This document shows, in pieces, positions 1 through 5,986 of a stretch of 8,405 nucleotides of DNA. Below the pieces are notes generated by a model. It searched no databases and was not told the DNA's origin. It was given only the letters and a program-made list of their open reading frames with translations. Position numbers and translations under genes: made by a program. The stretch's first letter is position 1; each line of letters begins with the position of its first letter. Origin of the DNA: an uncultured Gammaproteobacteria bacterium. GTDB lineage: Bacteria; Pseudomonadota; Gammaproteobacteria; GCA-001735895. The stretch lies in contig CALJQI010000351.1 of assembly GCA_937980285.1 (NCBI GenBank), forward strand, positions 1-8,405, written 5' to 3'.

Positions 1-131
1 GCGGTCAGGTCGGCACGGCTCCAGCCCAGCGACTGCTCCCAGTGCAGCAGCAGTGCCGGAAAGCTGTAATAGATGCAGGCCCAGACCAGCATCTGCGCCA
101 CCGCCAGCAATAAAATCGGCCTGTCTTTCAC
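1..131 (-). CDS. MFS-type transporter, N-terminal fragment (partial, runs off the window)
   Basis: This is the first 43 codons of a membrane protein; the rest lies beyond the left edge. The proposed start is GTG at 131-129, giving a protein beginning MKDRPILLLAVAQMLVWACI. A short basic start is followed by a hydrophobic helix with a central Gln and Trp, then YYSFPALLL and a W-E-Q...G-W-S-R motif leading to A-D-L-T-A. This is the typical first transmembrane helix and first periplasmic loop of Major Facilitator Superfamily carriers of the oxalate/monocarboxylate-like type. The frame is open further upstream, so a TTG start about 69 bp earlier is possible, but hydrophobicity and the MFS pattern begin right after the GTG. 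A purine-rich ACGGA abuts the GTG, so the ribosome binding site is not convincing. The gene is divergent from the GMC oxidoreductase, and a shared substrate is possible but unproven. Substrate cannot be read from this fragment. Confidence 0.72.
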   Translation of the reverse strand, partial: MKDRPILLLAVAQMLVWACIYYSFPALLLHWEQSLGWSRADLT

Positions 132-175
132 TCCGTTCTCACGCTTTAATTGCCATCCCGTGACTTGATCCGATG

Positions 176-221
176 CGTCGGACCGACGGGATCCAGTCAA
201 ATAAACCCGCGCGCAGCGCGC
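176..221. promoter_or_regulatory. Two perfect odd-length dyads in the divergent control region
   Basis: Two 13-bp perfect inverted repeats, each with a single central A, lie between the divergent transporter and GMC genes. They are CGTCGG-A-CCGACG at 176-188 and GCGCGC-A-GCGCGC at 209-221. Their centres (182 and 215) are 33 bp apart, about three helical turns. The first overlaps another small hairpin, TCCGA/TCGGA (169-173 with 178-182). The half-sites differ in sequence, so this is not one operator repeated. They could be protein-binding dyads for a local regulator or simple GC-rich hairpins in the transporter leader. No regulator gene is in view. Confidence 0.25.
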
Positions 222-276
222 AACTTACCCTTTCAGTCGACATCACTACGCGATTTCTGAAGACTCACAAATCAAT

Positions 277-304
277 TTCAAAGCAAAAAGTCTGTTGCTA
301 TGAT
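277..304 (+). promoter_or_regulatory. Candidate extended -10 promoter for the GMC oxidoreductase
   Basis: A -35-like TTCAAA (277-282) is separated by 16 bp from TATGAT (299-304). The -10 is preceded by TGC (296-298), which makes it an extended -10 element. Predicted transcription would begin near 311 and give a leader of roughly 36 nt before the ATG at 347. The hexamers match the sigma70 consensus at 4 of 6 and 5 of 6 positions. This is pattern matching by eye only. Confidence 0.4.
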
Positions 305-346
305 GCCAGCCAATTCGAAACATGGATATAGACGCGATACCTGTCC

Positions 347-2017
347 ATGAAGCAGCAACAGCGCTACGACTACATCATCGCCGGCGCCGGCTCGGCGGGT
401 TGCGCGCTGGCGGCGCGCCTGTGTGAAGATGCGGATGTTTCGGTCTGCCTGATCGAGGCCGGCGGCAACGGTAACAGCCTGTTCGTGCGCATGCCTGCCG
501 GCAACGGTTTCATCTTCGGCAATCCGAAATTCGACTGGGGTTACGAAAGCATTCCGCAGCCCGGACTCGACGGCAGGAAAATCTACTACCCCCGCGGCAA
601 GGGGCTCGGCGGCACTTCGCTGCTCAACGGCCTGGTCTACATGCGCGGCAACTGCCAGGATTTCGACCGCTGGCGGGCGATGGGGATTCCCGGCTGGGGT
701 TACGACGACCTGCTGCCCTATTTCAAGAAACTCGAGTCCGCGCCGCATCACGATCGCCGCTATCATGGCCACGATGGCCCGCTCAAGGTGACGCCGGCGG
801 TAAACTACGAACCGGTTAACCAGGCTTATGTCGAAGCCGCGATGCAGGCCGGCGCCCGCCATAACGACGACTTCAACGGCGCCACGCAGGTCGGCGTCGG
901 CCGTTTCGACGCAATGGTGCACAACGGACAGCGCCAGTCGACCGGCGCCGCTTACCTGAAACGGCGTCCCGCCAACCTGACCATCCTGACTCATACGCGG
1001 GTGAGGAAAATCGAGATGCGGGGGCAGCGCGCGGTCGGTGTCCAAATCGAAAGCCAGGGGCGCGGCGAGTCGATTTCAGTCGAACGCGAAGTCATTTCCT
1101 GCCTCGGGGCTTTCGAGTCACCGAAGTTGCTGATGCTGTCGGGCATTGGCCCGGCGCGGCACCTGGCCGGCTTCGATATTCCGGTGGTCATGGATTTGCC
1201 CGGGGTTGGCAGCGACCTGCAGGATCACCCGAATATTCCGCTGACCTTTAGGATCAGGGACGAAAGCCTTAGCTACTCGCGTTACCAGCGGCTGGACCGC
1301 GCCCTCTGGCTTGGGCTGCGCTACCTGTTGACCCGCGAGGGGCCGGCCAGCGGCACCTTCTGGAGCAGCGCGCTGTTCCATGCCTTCGACGGTGGCGAAC
1401 TACCCGACGTCGAGGCTTACTGCGTGCCGATGGTGGTCAGGGAAGAAGCGGCGGGCGCCGGCTGGAACATCCAGAACCTGCTCAACCCCGGCAAGGCGGT
1501 GATCGCGCGCGGCAAGATCGCCGCCCCCGGTATTCAATTCGATACCAACCTGCTGCGCCCGGCGGCGCGCGGCAGCGTGCGCCTGACCTCCGCCAACGCC
1601 GACGATCGGCCGCTGATCGACCCGGCTTTTCTCGGCAATGAACGGGATGTCGCCGATGCGGTGCGTGCGGTCGAGCTGATGCGCGATATTACCGCGCAAG
1701 TGGCGTTCGACGGCATCGTCGGCGAGGAAATCGCCATCGGCGCGCAGGCCCGCAGCAAGGCAGAAATCGCCAACGCCTTGCGCCAACACGTGACCACCGG
1801 GCATCACCCGGTTTCGAGCTGTCGCATCGGCGCCGATAGCGATCCCGGGGCCGTGCTCGACGACCAGTTCCGCGTGCGCGGCGTCGAGGCTTTGCGCGTG
1901 GTCGACGCCTCGGCATTCCCCGACCAGATCAGCGGCAACCCGAGCGCCGCGATCATCATGATGGCCGAACGTGCCGCCGATTTTCTTGCCGGCAATCCAC
2001 CGCCGGCCAGCGAGTAA
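347..2017 (+). CDS. GMC-family FAD-dependent oxidoreductase (choline/alcohol dehydrogenase type)
   Basis: This is a complete 556-residue flavoenzyme of the usual length for bacterial GMC oxidoreductases, which oxidise alcohols such as choline or medium-chain alcohols to aldehydes and pass electrons to an acceptor. The N-terminal Rossmann motif GAGSAG (13-18) with E37 binds FAD. GMC signature 1 lies at about 83-101 (RGKGLGG...LVYMRG) and signature 2 at about 254-268 (GAFESPKLLMLSGIG). The C-terminal domain has H487 in T-G-H-H-P-V-S-S-C and N531 in S-G-N-P-S-A-A. Their 44-residue separation equals that of the catalytic His466/Asn510 pair of choline oxidase. The family glycine-threonine after HPV is replaced by Ser-Ser. 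There is no signal peptide, so it is cytoplasmic or peripheral. The ATG has no clear Shine-Dalgarno, but the FAD motif begins only 12 residues in, so little could be missing. No BetB aldehyde dehydrogenase or BetI regulator is adjacent, so a role in betaine synthesis cannot be claimed and the substrate is open. Confidence 0.93.
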   Translation: MKQQQRYDYIIAGAGSAGCALAARLCEDADVSVCLIEAGGNGNSLFVRMPAGNGFIFGNPKFDWGYESIPQPGLDGRKIYYPRGKGLGGTSLLNGLVYMRGNCQDFDRWRAMGIPGWGYDDLLPYFKKLESAPHHDRRYHGHDGPLKVTPAVNYEPVNQAYVEAAMQAGARHNDDFNGATQVGVGRFDAMVHNGQRQSTGAAYLKRRPANLTILTHTRVRKIEMRGQRAVGVQIESQGRGESISVEREVISCLGAFESPKLLMLSGIGPARHLAGFDIPVVMDLPGVGSDLQDHPNIPLTFRIRDESLSYSRYQRLDRALWLGLRYLLTREGPASGTFWSSALFHAFDGGELPDVEAYCVPMVVREEAAGAGWNIQNLLNPGKAVIARGKIAAPGIQFDTNLLRPAARGSVRLTSANADDRPLIDPAFLGNERDVADAVRAVELMRDITAQVAFDGIVGEEIAIGAQARSKAEIANALRQHVTTGHHPVSSCRIGADSDPGAVLDDQFRVRGVEALRVVDASAFPDQISGNPSAAIIMMAERAADFLAGNPPPASE

Positions 2018-2210
2018 GAACCTACGATCCTGTCGGCCGACATCGACTTGAAATCTGGCCGATCCGGAAAACATCCATTGCCAATTTCTAAAACGAACGG
2101 GTTGCCAATAAAACTTATCCAAAGCGAGCGTTGCAATTAAAAGTATCGGAGTCGGATAGCGACCGAGATTCGTCGCCAGGCTAACAATATTTTTGGGGCT
2201 GCTCTGTGCA

Positions 2211-2326
2211 CCTAGGGGTCATTGCGAGCGCAGCGAAGCAATCTCCCAACGGCGCGTAGTCTTTAGAAAGGTTGCTTCATAGCTGTGCTCCTTTATGCCC
2301 TGCGGGTATCGCAATGACTCCTAAGG
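2211..2326. repeat. MITE/REP-like palindromic element, copy 1 (complete)
   Basis: A roughly 116-bp element has near-matching terminal inverted repeats. The left end reads CCTAGGGGTCATTGCGA and the right end, in reverse complement, CCTTAGGAGTCATTGCGA. Inside is a second, imperfect inverted repeat: GAGCGCAGCGAAGCAATCT (2226-2244) against AGGTTGCTTC...GTGCTC (2269-2290). The whole could fold into a long hairpin. The GTCATTGCGAGC...GAAGCAATC core is a familiar dispersed intergenic repeat in many bacterial genomes (known from memory, not searched). A short insertion-like segment, ATGCCC-TGC-GGGTAT (about 2295-2309), interrupts the right arm between GCTCC and CGCAATGAC. There is no transposase, so movement would have to be supplied in trans. 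Confidence 0.75.
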
Positions 2327-2357
2327 CGCGTTTTCGGAATTTTCTGCTCTTTGCCCC

Positions 2358-2438
2358 CCAGGGGTCATTGCGAGCAAAGCGAAGCAATCTCCCAACGGCG
2401 CGTAGTCTTTGAAAGGTTGCTTCGTCGCTGTGCTCCTT
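2358..2438. repeat. MITE/REP-like palindromic element, copy 2 (right end missing)
   Basis: This is a second copy in direct orientation, 146 bp after the first. Over about 81 aligned bases it differs from copy 1 at four substitutions and one single-base indel. The shared block runs through the GTCATTGCGAGC core, the CAATCTCCCAACGGCGCG loop and the TTGCTTC...GCTGTGCTCCTT right arm. Similarity then stops abruptly at about 2438, and the terminal CGCAATGAC repeat is absent. It therefore lacks one terminus and is presumably a decayed or partly deleted copy. Confidence 0.72.
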
Positions 2439-2530
2439 AAAGCAGGCTTGAGAGAGAAAGCCGATTGTTTCCTACCTGGTATTGCAGCTAGATCAGATAT
2501 CGGTAGCTTTAGGTGAATTGCTTATCTGTA

Positions 2531-2554
2531 GCACTGACCCATAACAGTTAGTGC
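2531..2554. other. Small hairpin across the DUF411 stop codon
   Basis: GCACTGAC (2531-2538) pairs with GTTAGTGC (2547-2554), with one G-T wobble and an 8-nt loop. The minus-strand gene's TAA stop lies inside the stem. There is no T-run after it on either strand, so it may slow transcription or protect the 3' end but does not qualify as an intrinsic terminator. Confidence 0.25.
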
Positions 2555-2991
2555 TCTGCAAAAACTTCCGTATTGCCGTGTTCATCGAAGCTCATGACAT
2601 TATGGGATTCGAGCTTGCTCCCACTTTCCATGCCTGGCGTACCGATCGGCATTCCAGGGACGGCGATACCCTTGACTTCGGGTCGAAACAGTAACAGCCG
2701 TTTGATATCCCGGTGGGTAATATGACCTTCGATTACATATCCATCGATGACCGCAGTATGACAGGCAGCGAGTTTTTCCGGAATACCGAGGCGCTTTTTC
2801 ACCGCCAGTACGTCGCGGGTATGTTCGATGGTGACGTTGTAGTTTTTGCCCTGCAAATACTTTACCCACTTGGTGCAACAGCCGCATTCGGGGTTTTTGT
2901 AAACCACGATATCCTTTACCATAGCGTCATTGGCCAGAGCCATCGTCACCGCAAGAACACTTAAAATGGCCAACATTACGATCGATTTCAT
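2548..2991 (-). CDS. Exported DUF411 protein, CopG-like copper-handling thioredoxin-fold protein
   Basis: This is a complete 147-residue protein. Residues 1-20 form a typical Sec signal peptide (short charged start, hydrophobic core, ...ALA), so the mature domain should be periplasmic. It has the DUF411 hallmarks in order: Y-K-N-P-E-C-G-C-C (C36, C38, C39), a distal conserved cysteine in A-C-H-T-A (C77), G-Y-V-I-E-G-H (84-90), and the Met/Gly/Pro motif VPGMPIGTPGME (111-122). This family includes V. cholerae CopG, a periplasmic protein with a CxCC motif needed for copper resistance, so copper binding or redox handling is the likely role. The ATG is preceded by AGGGG with 7-nt spacing. The final ~25 residues after the GMPxG motif match the family less clearly. 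No copper ATPase, CueR-like regulator or multicopper oxidase is adjacent, so the gene stands alone here. It is convergent with the GMC gene and divergent from the FHA gene. Confidence 0.9.
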   Translation of the reverse strand: MKSIVMLAILSVLAVTMALANDAMVKDIVVYKNPECGCCTKWVKYLQGKNYNVTIEHTRDVLAVKKRLGIPEKLAACHTAVIDGYVIEGHITHRDIKRLLLFRPEVKGIAVPGMPIGTPGMESGSKLESHNVMSFDEHGNTEVFAEH

Positions 2992-3170
2992 CCCGATGCC
3001 CCTGTCGTTTGGAACGCTTCAGGTAAATATAGGATGTACTCACTATTAATCCAGTTCCCGACCCTTTGCGTGGCAAGCACGGGAGCGGCAAACGAAGGAT
3101 TCCAGCGGCCTGAAAGGCGCCCGATAATCGCTTTCGGACCACCGCAGGTCAGATCGATGAACAAGTTACC

Positions 3171-3198
3171 TTGAAAGCGGCCAGACCCGGTTTATACT
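3171..3198 (+). promoter_or_regulatory. Sigma70-like promoter for the FHA gene
   Basis: TTGAAA (3171-3176) and TATACT (3193-3198) each match the sigma70 consensus at 5 of 6 positions, with a 16-bp spacer. Initiation near 3205 would give a ~26-nt leader. That leader includes a perfect palindrome, CTTTTTAAAAAG (3208-3219), just before the TTG start. The position fits the FHA gene as a single-gene transcription unit ending at the terminator at 3620-3662. Confidence 0.6.
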
Positions 3199-3230
3199 CC
3201 TTTAGTACTTTTTAAAAAGAGAATAACGTT

Positions 3231-3584
3231 TTGGCCGAATTGCAATTGTTAGTCGACGACGTGGTGATGAAGAGTTTTCCGCTCAACCAGGCCACCATAA
3301 TGATCGGGCGTTCCCCGGAAAACAATATCGTGATCGACGAGGACTCGGTCAGTACCGAGCACGCGCGCATCGACCTGATTCCCAACCAGTTGATGGACGG
3401 CCTGATCGATATCTTCATCGAAGATCTCGGCAGCACCAACGGCACCTACGTCAACCACGCGCCGGTGAAGCGCCAGCAATTGCAGAATTTCGACTATATT
3501 CGCATCGCCTTTACCGACTTCAAACTGGTCGCCGACAAGAAGGCGAAACTGGCGAAAACGACCGTAATCCTGCCTGACAGGTAG
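3231..3584 (+). CDS. Stand-alone FHA-domain protein
   Basis: This is a 117-residue protein made almost entirely of one forkhead-associated domain, the fold that binds phosphothreonine peptides. The canonical features are present: I-G-R-S (25-28), N-N-I-V-I-D (31-36), S41 and H44 in V-S-T-E-H-A-R-I, and L-G-S-T-N-G-T-Y-V-N (66-75) with the N70-G71 peptide-recognition pair. A short basic tail (ADKKAKLAKT, 101-110) follows. There is no signal peptide or membrane segment, so it is cytoplasmic. The start is TTG at 3231: an in-frame TAA at 3213 excludes any upstream ATG, and the beta-strand A-E-L-Q-L-L-V-D-D begins immediately. Only a weak AAGAGA serves as ribosome binding site. It sits between its own promoter and terminator, with no Ser/Thr kinase, phosphatase or secretion gene nearby. 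Its partner and process are unknown. Confidence 0.88.
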   Translation: MAELQLLVDDVVMKSFPLNQATIMIGRSPENNIVIDEDSVSTEHARIDLIPNQLMDGLIDIFIEDLGSTNGTYVNHAPVKRQQLQNFDYIRIAFTDFKLVADKKAKLAKTTVILPDR

Positions 3585-3619
3585 CAGCCGCGGGCATAGG
3601 CCCGAATACCGCTATCAAG

Positions 3620-3662
3620 GGTTCGGCGACAGGTGTAAAATCCTGTCACCGAGCCTTTTTTT
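3620..3662 (+). terminator. Rho-independent terminator after the FHA gene
   Basis: GGTTCGGCGACAGG (3620-3633) pairs with CCTGTCACCGAGCC (3642-3655) in a 14-bp stem containing one T-G wobble and one C-A mismatch. An 8-nt loop lies between the arms and seven T residues follow (3656-3662). It is 36 bp past the FHA stop codon and 146 bp before nrdJa, so it isolates the ribonucleotide reductase operon from upstream transcription. Confidence 0.9.
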
Positions 3663-3727
3663 ATGCCTGCACACGTCCCCAATTGATCTATGTCAAGTTA
3701 CGGCCAAATTCGTCGCGAGACAATAAA

Positions 3728-3775
3728 CCGCTACATATCGCTACCGGGCGAATCCAAAAGCACAACATCTGGTAT
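3728..3775 (+). promoter_or_regulatory. Candidate tandem NrdR boxes upstream of nrdJa
   Basis: NrdR is the ATP-cone/zinc repressor of ribonucleotide reductase genes. It binds two 16-bp boxes (roughly ACACWAYATATWGTGT) spaced by about three helical turns. Two candidates occur here: CCGCTACATATCGCTA (3728-3743) and GCACAACATCTGGTAT (3760-3775). I count about 10 and 12 matches of 16, strongest in the central ACATNT core. The gap is 16 bp and the centre distance 32 bp, as expected for NrdR pairs. The pair ends 33 bp before the nrdJa ATG. A TATAAT hexamer (3783-3788) follows but would start transcription inside the ribosome binding site, so the real -10 is unresolved. I found this by eye and it is not statistically tested. 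Confidence 0.45.
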
Positions 3776-3808
3776 GCGTCATTATAATTATGGAGAGGAC
3801 TTCCACAC

Positions 3809-5965
3809 ATGAGTAAAGCTGACACGCTGCGCGCGGTTGACAGCGAACCCCGCGCTGTGCCGATGCAGGCGGCTTCGCTGGATATCTGGCAACAAAAATA
3901 TCAATTGAAGGATCGCCAGGGCCAGGCGGTCGACCAGGACATCGATCACAGTTACCAGCGCGTGGCGCGCGCGCTGGCCGATATCGAAACCACCGACGAA
4001 CTGCGCGAACAGTGGTATGAACGATTTCTGTGGGCACTGCATCAGGGCGCGATACCGGCGGGCCGCATCATGTCCAACGCCGGCGCCCTGGGACACAAGC
4101 CGGCGACCTCGACCATAAACTGCACGGTATCGGATACCATCCCGGACTCGATGGACGGCATCCTCGACAAGTTGCACGAAGCCGGCATCACGCTCAAGTC
4201 CGGGGCCGGAATCGGTTACGAGTTTTCCACGCTGCGCCCTCGCGGCGCCTATGTCTCCGGCGCCGGCGCGCACACTTCGGGCCCGCTGTCGTTCATGGAA
4301 ATCTACGACCGCATGTGCTTCACCATTTCTTCCGCCGGCGGGCGGCGCGGCGCGCAGATGGCCACCTTCGACATCGGCCACCCCGACGTCCTCGATTTCA
4401 TCGAGGCCAAGCGCCAGGACGGCTACCTGCGCCAGTTCAACCAGTCGCTGCTGATCACCGACGAATTCATGCAGGCCGTCATCGAGAAGCGTGACTGGCC
4501 GCTGGCCTTTCCGCTGACCCGCGACGAGCAGGAGGCCGATAACCTTGATCTCGACGACGCCGAAAAGATAGTCTGGCGCGACTGGCCCAGGCGCGAGGGA
4601 TACATCGCCAACGATGCCGGACAGGTAGCCTGCCGCATTGCCCGCCGCGTCAGCGCAGAGCATTTGTGGGACAGCATCATGCGTTCGACCTACGATTACG
4701 CCGAACCGGGATTCATCCTGATCGATCGCTACAATGAAATGAACAACAACTGGTTCTGCGAAAACATCCGCGCCACCAATCCCTGCGGCGAACAGGGTTT
4801 GCCGCCCTACGGCGCCTGCCTGCTCGGTTCCGTCAACCTGACCGGTTTCGTGCGCCAGCCTTTCAGCGAGCAGGCCAGCTTCGACTGGCCACTGTTTCGC
4901 GAAGTCGTCGGCGTGTTTACCCGCATGCTCGACAACGTGGTCGAAATCAACGGTCTGCCGTTGCCCCGGCAGCAAGCCGAAATCACCGAGAAGCGCCGTC
5001 ACGGCATGGGTTTCCTCGGCCTCGGCTCGACGCTGGCAATGATGCGAATGGCCTATGGCAGCGAGCAGTCGATCGACTTCACCGAGCAGGTCAGCCGCGA
5101 GCTCGCCGTCGCCGGCTGGAAAACGGGGCTTGAACTGGCGCAGGAAAAAGGTCCGGCGCCGATCATGCAGCAGAGCTTCAAGGTAACCGAGGAAATGTTA
5201 CAGCAGCGCCCCGAAATGCGCAGCGACGGCTGGCGGCCGGGGATGAAGATCAAGGGCCGCGAACTGCACGCGCGTTACAGCCGTTACATGCAGCAACTGG
5301 CGCAAATCGAACCCGAACTGGTAGCCGCGCTGGCAGAGCACGGCGCCCGCTTTACCCATCACAGCTCGATTGCGCCCACTGGCACTATCGCGCTGTCGCT
5401 GGCGAACAACGCCAGCAACGGCATCGAACCCAGCTTCGCGCACCACTATGCGCGCAACGTGATTCGCGCCGGCAAGAAGAGCAAGGAAAAGGTCGACGTT
5501 TTCTCCTACGAACTGCTGGCCTACCGCCACCTGGTCGACGCCCAGGCCATGCCCGGGGACGGTGAATCCGGACGCTCGTTGCCGGATTATTTCGTCAACG
5601 CCGACGACATAACGCCGACGCAGCACGTCGACGTGCAGGCGGCGGCGCAAAAATGGATCGATTCGTCGATCTCCAAGACCGCCAACGTACCGACCGACTT
5701 TCCTTACGATGACTTCAAGGACATTTACCTCTACGCCTACCGTAAGAAACTCAAGGGCTGCACCACTTTTCGATTCAATCCGGACGCCTTCCAGGGCGTG
5801 CTGGTCAAGGATGAAAACCTGGCCCGCACCGTTTACCGTTTCACGCTGGCCGACGGCAGCAAGATCGAGGCCAGGGGCAATGAAATCATCGACTACGACG
5901 GCGAACAGCACACCGCCGCCAACCTGCACGACGCCCTCAAGGAGGGCTATTACGGCAAGCATTAG
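3809..5965 (+). CDS. nrdJa: Adenosylcobalamin-dependent (class II) ribonucleotide reductase, catalytic subunit NrdJa
   Basis: NrdJa reduces ribonucleotides to deoxyribonucleotides in the cytoplasm, using coenzyme B12 to generate the thiyl radical, so it works with or without oxygen. The 718-residue protein contains the whole ten-stranded barrel: C105 (S-T-I-N-C), N324-P-C326-G-E328, C337, P-T-G (524-526) and K-G-C651-T-T-F-R. By spacing with Thermotoga maritima NrdJ, C326 is the thiyl cysteine, N324 and E328 the catalytic partners, and C105/C337 the redox pair. No N-terminal ATP-cone is evident. The protein ends ...GYYGKH with no cysteine after C651, so the C-terminal Cys tail that re-reduces the active site is absent; it is encoded by the next gene. 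The ATG at 3809 follows GGAGAGG (3792-3798) with 10-nt spacing. P. aeruginosa has the same split (nrdJa/nrdJb). There is no sign of frameshift decay, since the downstream gene has its own ATG. Confidence 0.96.
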   Translation: MSKADTLRAVDSEPRAVPMQAASLDIWQQKYQLKDRQGQAVDQDIDHSYQRVARALADIETTDELREQWYERFLWALHQGAIPAGRIMSNAGALGHKPATSTINCTVSDTIPDSMDGILDKLHEAGITLKSGAGIGYEFSTLRPRGAYVSGAGAHTSGPLSFMEIYDRMCFTISSAGGRRGAQMATFDIGHPDVLDFIEAKRQDGYLRQFNQSLLITDEFMQAVIEKRDWPLAFPLTRDEQEADNLDLDDAEKIVWRDWPRREGYIANDAGQVACRIARRVSAEHLWDSIMRSTYDYAEPGFILIDRYNEMNNNWFCENIRATNPCGEQGLPPYGACLLGSVNLTGFVRQPFSEQASFDWPLFREVVGVFTRMLDNVVEINGLPLPRQQAEITEKRRHGMGFLGLGSTLAMMRMAYGSEQSIDFTEQVSRELAVAGWKTGLELAQEKGPAPIMQQSFKVTEEMLQQRPEMRSDGWRPGMKIKGRELHARYSRYMQQLAQIEPELVAALAEHGARFTHHSSIAPTGTIALSLANNASNGIEPSFAHHYARNVIRAGKKSKEKVDVFSYELLAYRHLVDAQAMPGDGESGRSLPDYFVNADDITPTQHVDVQAAAQKWIDSSISKTANVPTDFPYDDFKDIYLYAYRKKLKGCTTFRFNPDAFQGVLVKDENLARTVYRFTLADGSKIEARGNEIIDYDGEQHTAANLHDALKEGYYGKH

Positions 5966-5986
5966 TTAGCACATGGGAACAGCTCA

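Larger units (their letters stand above)
2018..2547. other. Gene-free 530-bp interval between convergent genes
   Basis: The interval separates the 3' ends of the GMC oxidoreductase and the DUF411 gene. Its centre is occupied by the two hairpin repeats listed separately. The flanks (2018-2210 and 2440-2530) show no convincing ORF, RNA gene or T-tailed terminator. A TCGGCC/GGCCGA inverted repeat just after the GMC stop has an 18-nt loop and no U-tract, so I do not call it a terminator. The flanking DNA is visibly more AT-rich than the neighbouring coding sequence. Confidence 0.7.

Noticed and set aside
2028..2080. TCGGCC/GGCCGA inverted repeat as the GMC gene terminator
   Set aside because: The 6-bp stem with an 18-nt loop has no T-tract after it.
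1400..2122. 240-codon minus-strand frame over the GMC 3' end
   Set aside because: It overlaps the C-terminal catalytic region of a complete GMC enzyme, is Arg/Ala rich and has no domain pattern.
2927..3142. 71-codon minus-strand frame upstream of the DUF411 gene
   Set aside because: It overlaps the DUF411 signal peptide in another frame and has no convincing coding character.
3783..3788. Perfect TATAAT before nrdJa as the -10 element
   Set aside because: Transcription would start inside the GGAGAGG ribosome binding site, and no acceptable -35 lies 16-18 bp upstream.
3663..3808. Cobalamin riboswitch ahead of the B12-dependent reductase
   Set aside because: The 146-bp leader is short and I could not find a B12-box-like conserved segment or the needed helices.
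3788..5002. 404-codon open frame antisense to nrdJa
   Set aside because: It mirrors the GC-rich codon structure of a gene with unmistakable class II reductase motifs. The translation is low-complexity Ala/Gly/Val/Arg with no recognisable domain.
5966..5986. nrdJa/nrdJb as one gene broken by a frameshift
   Set aside because: There is a clean stop, a 21-bp gap and a separate ATG. Both halves are complete and match the known split arrangement in P. aeruginosa.
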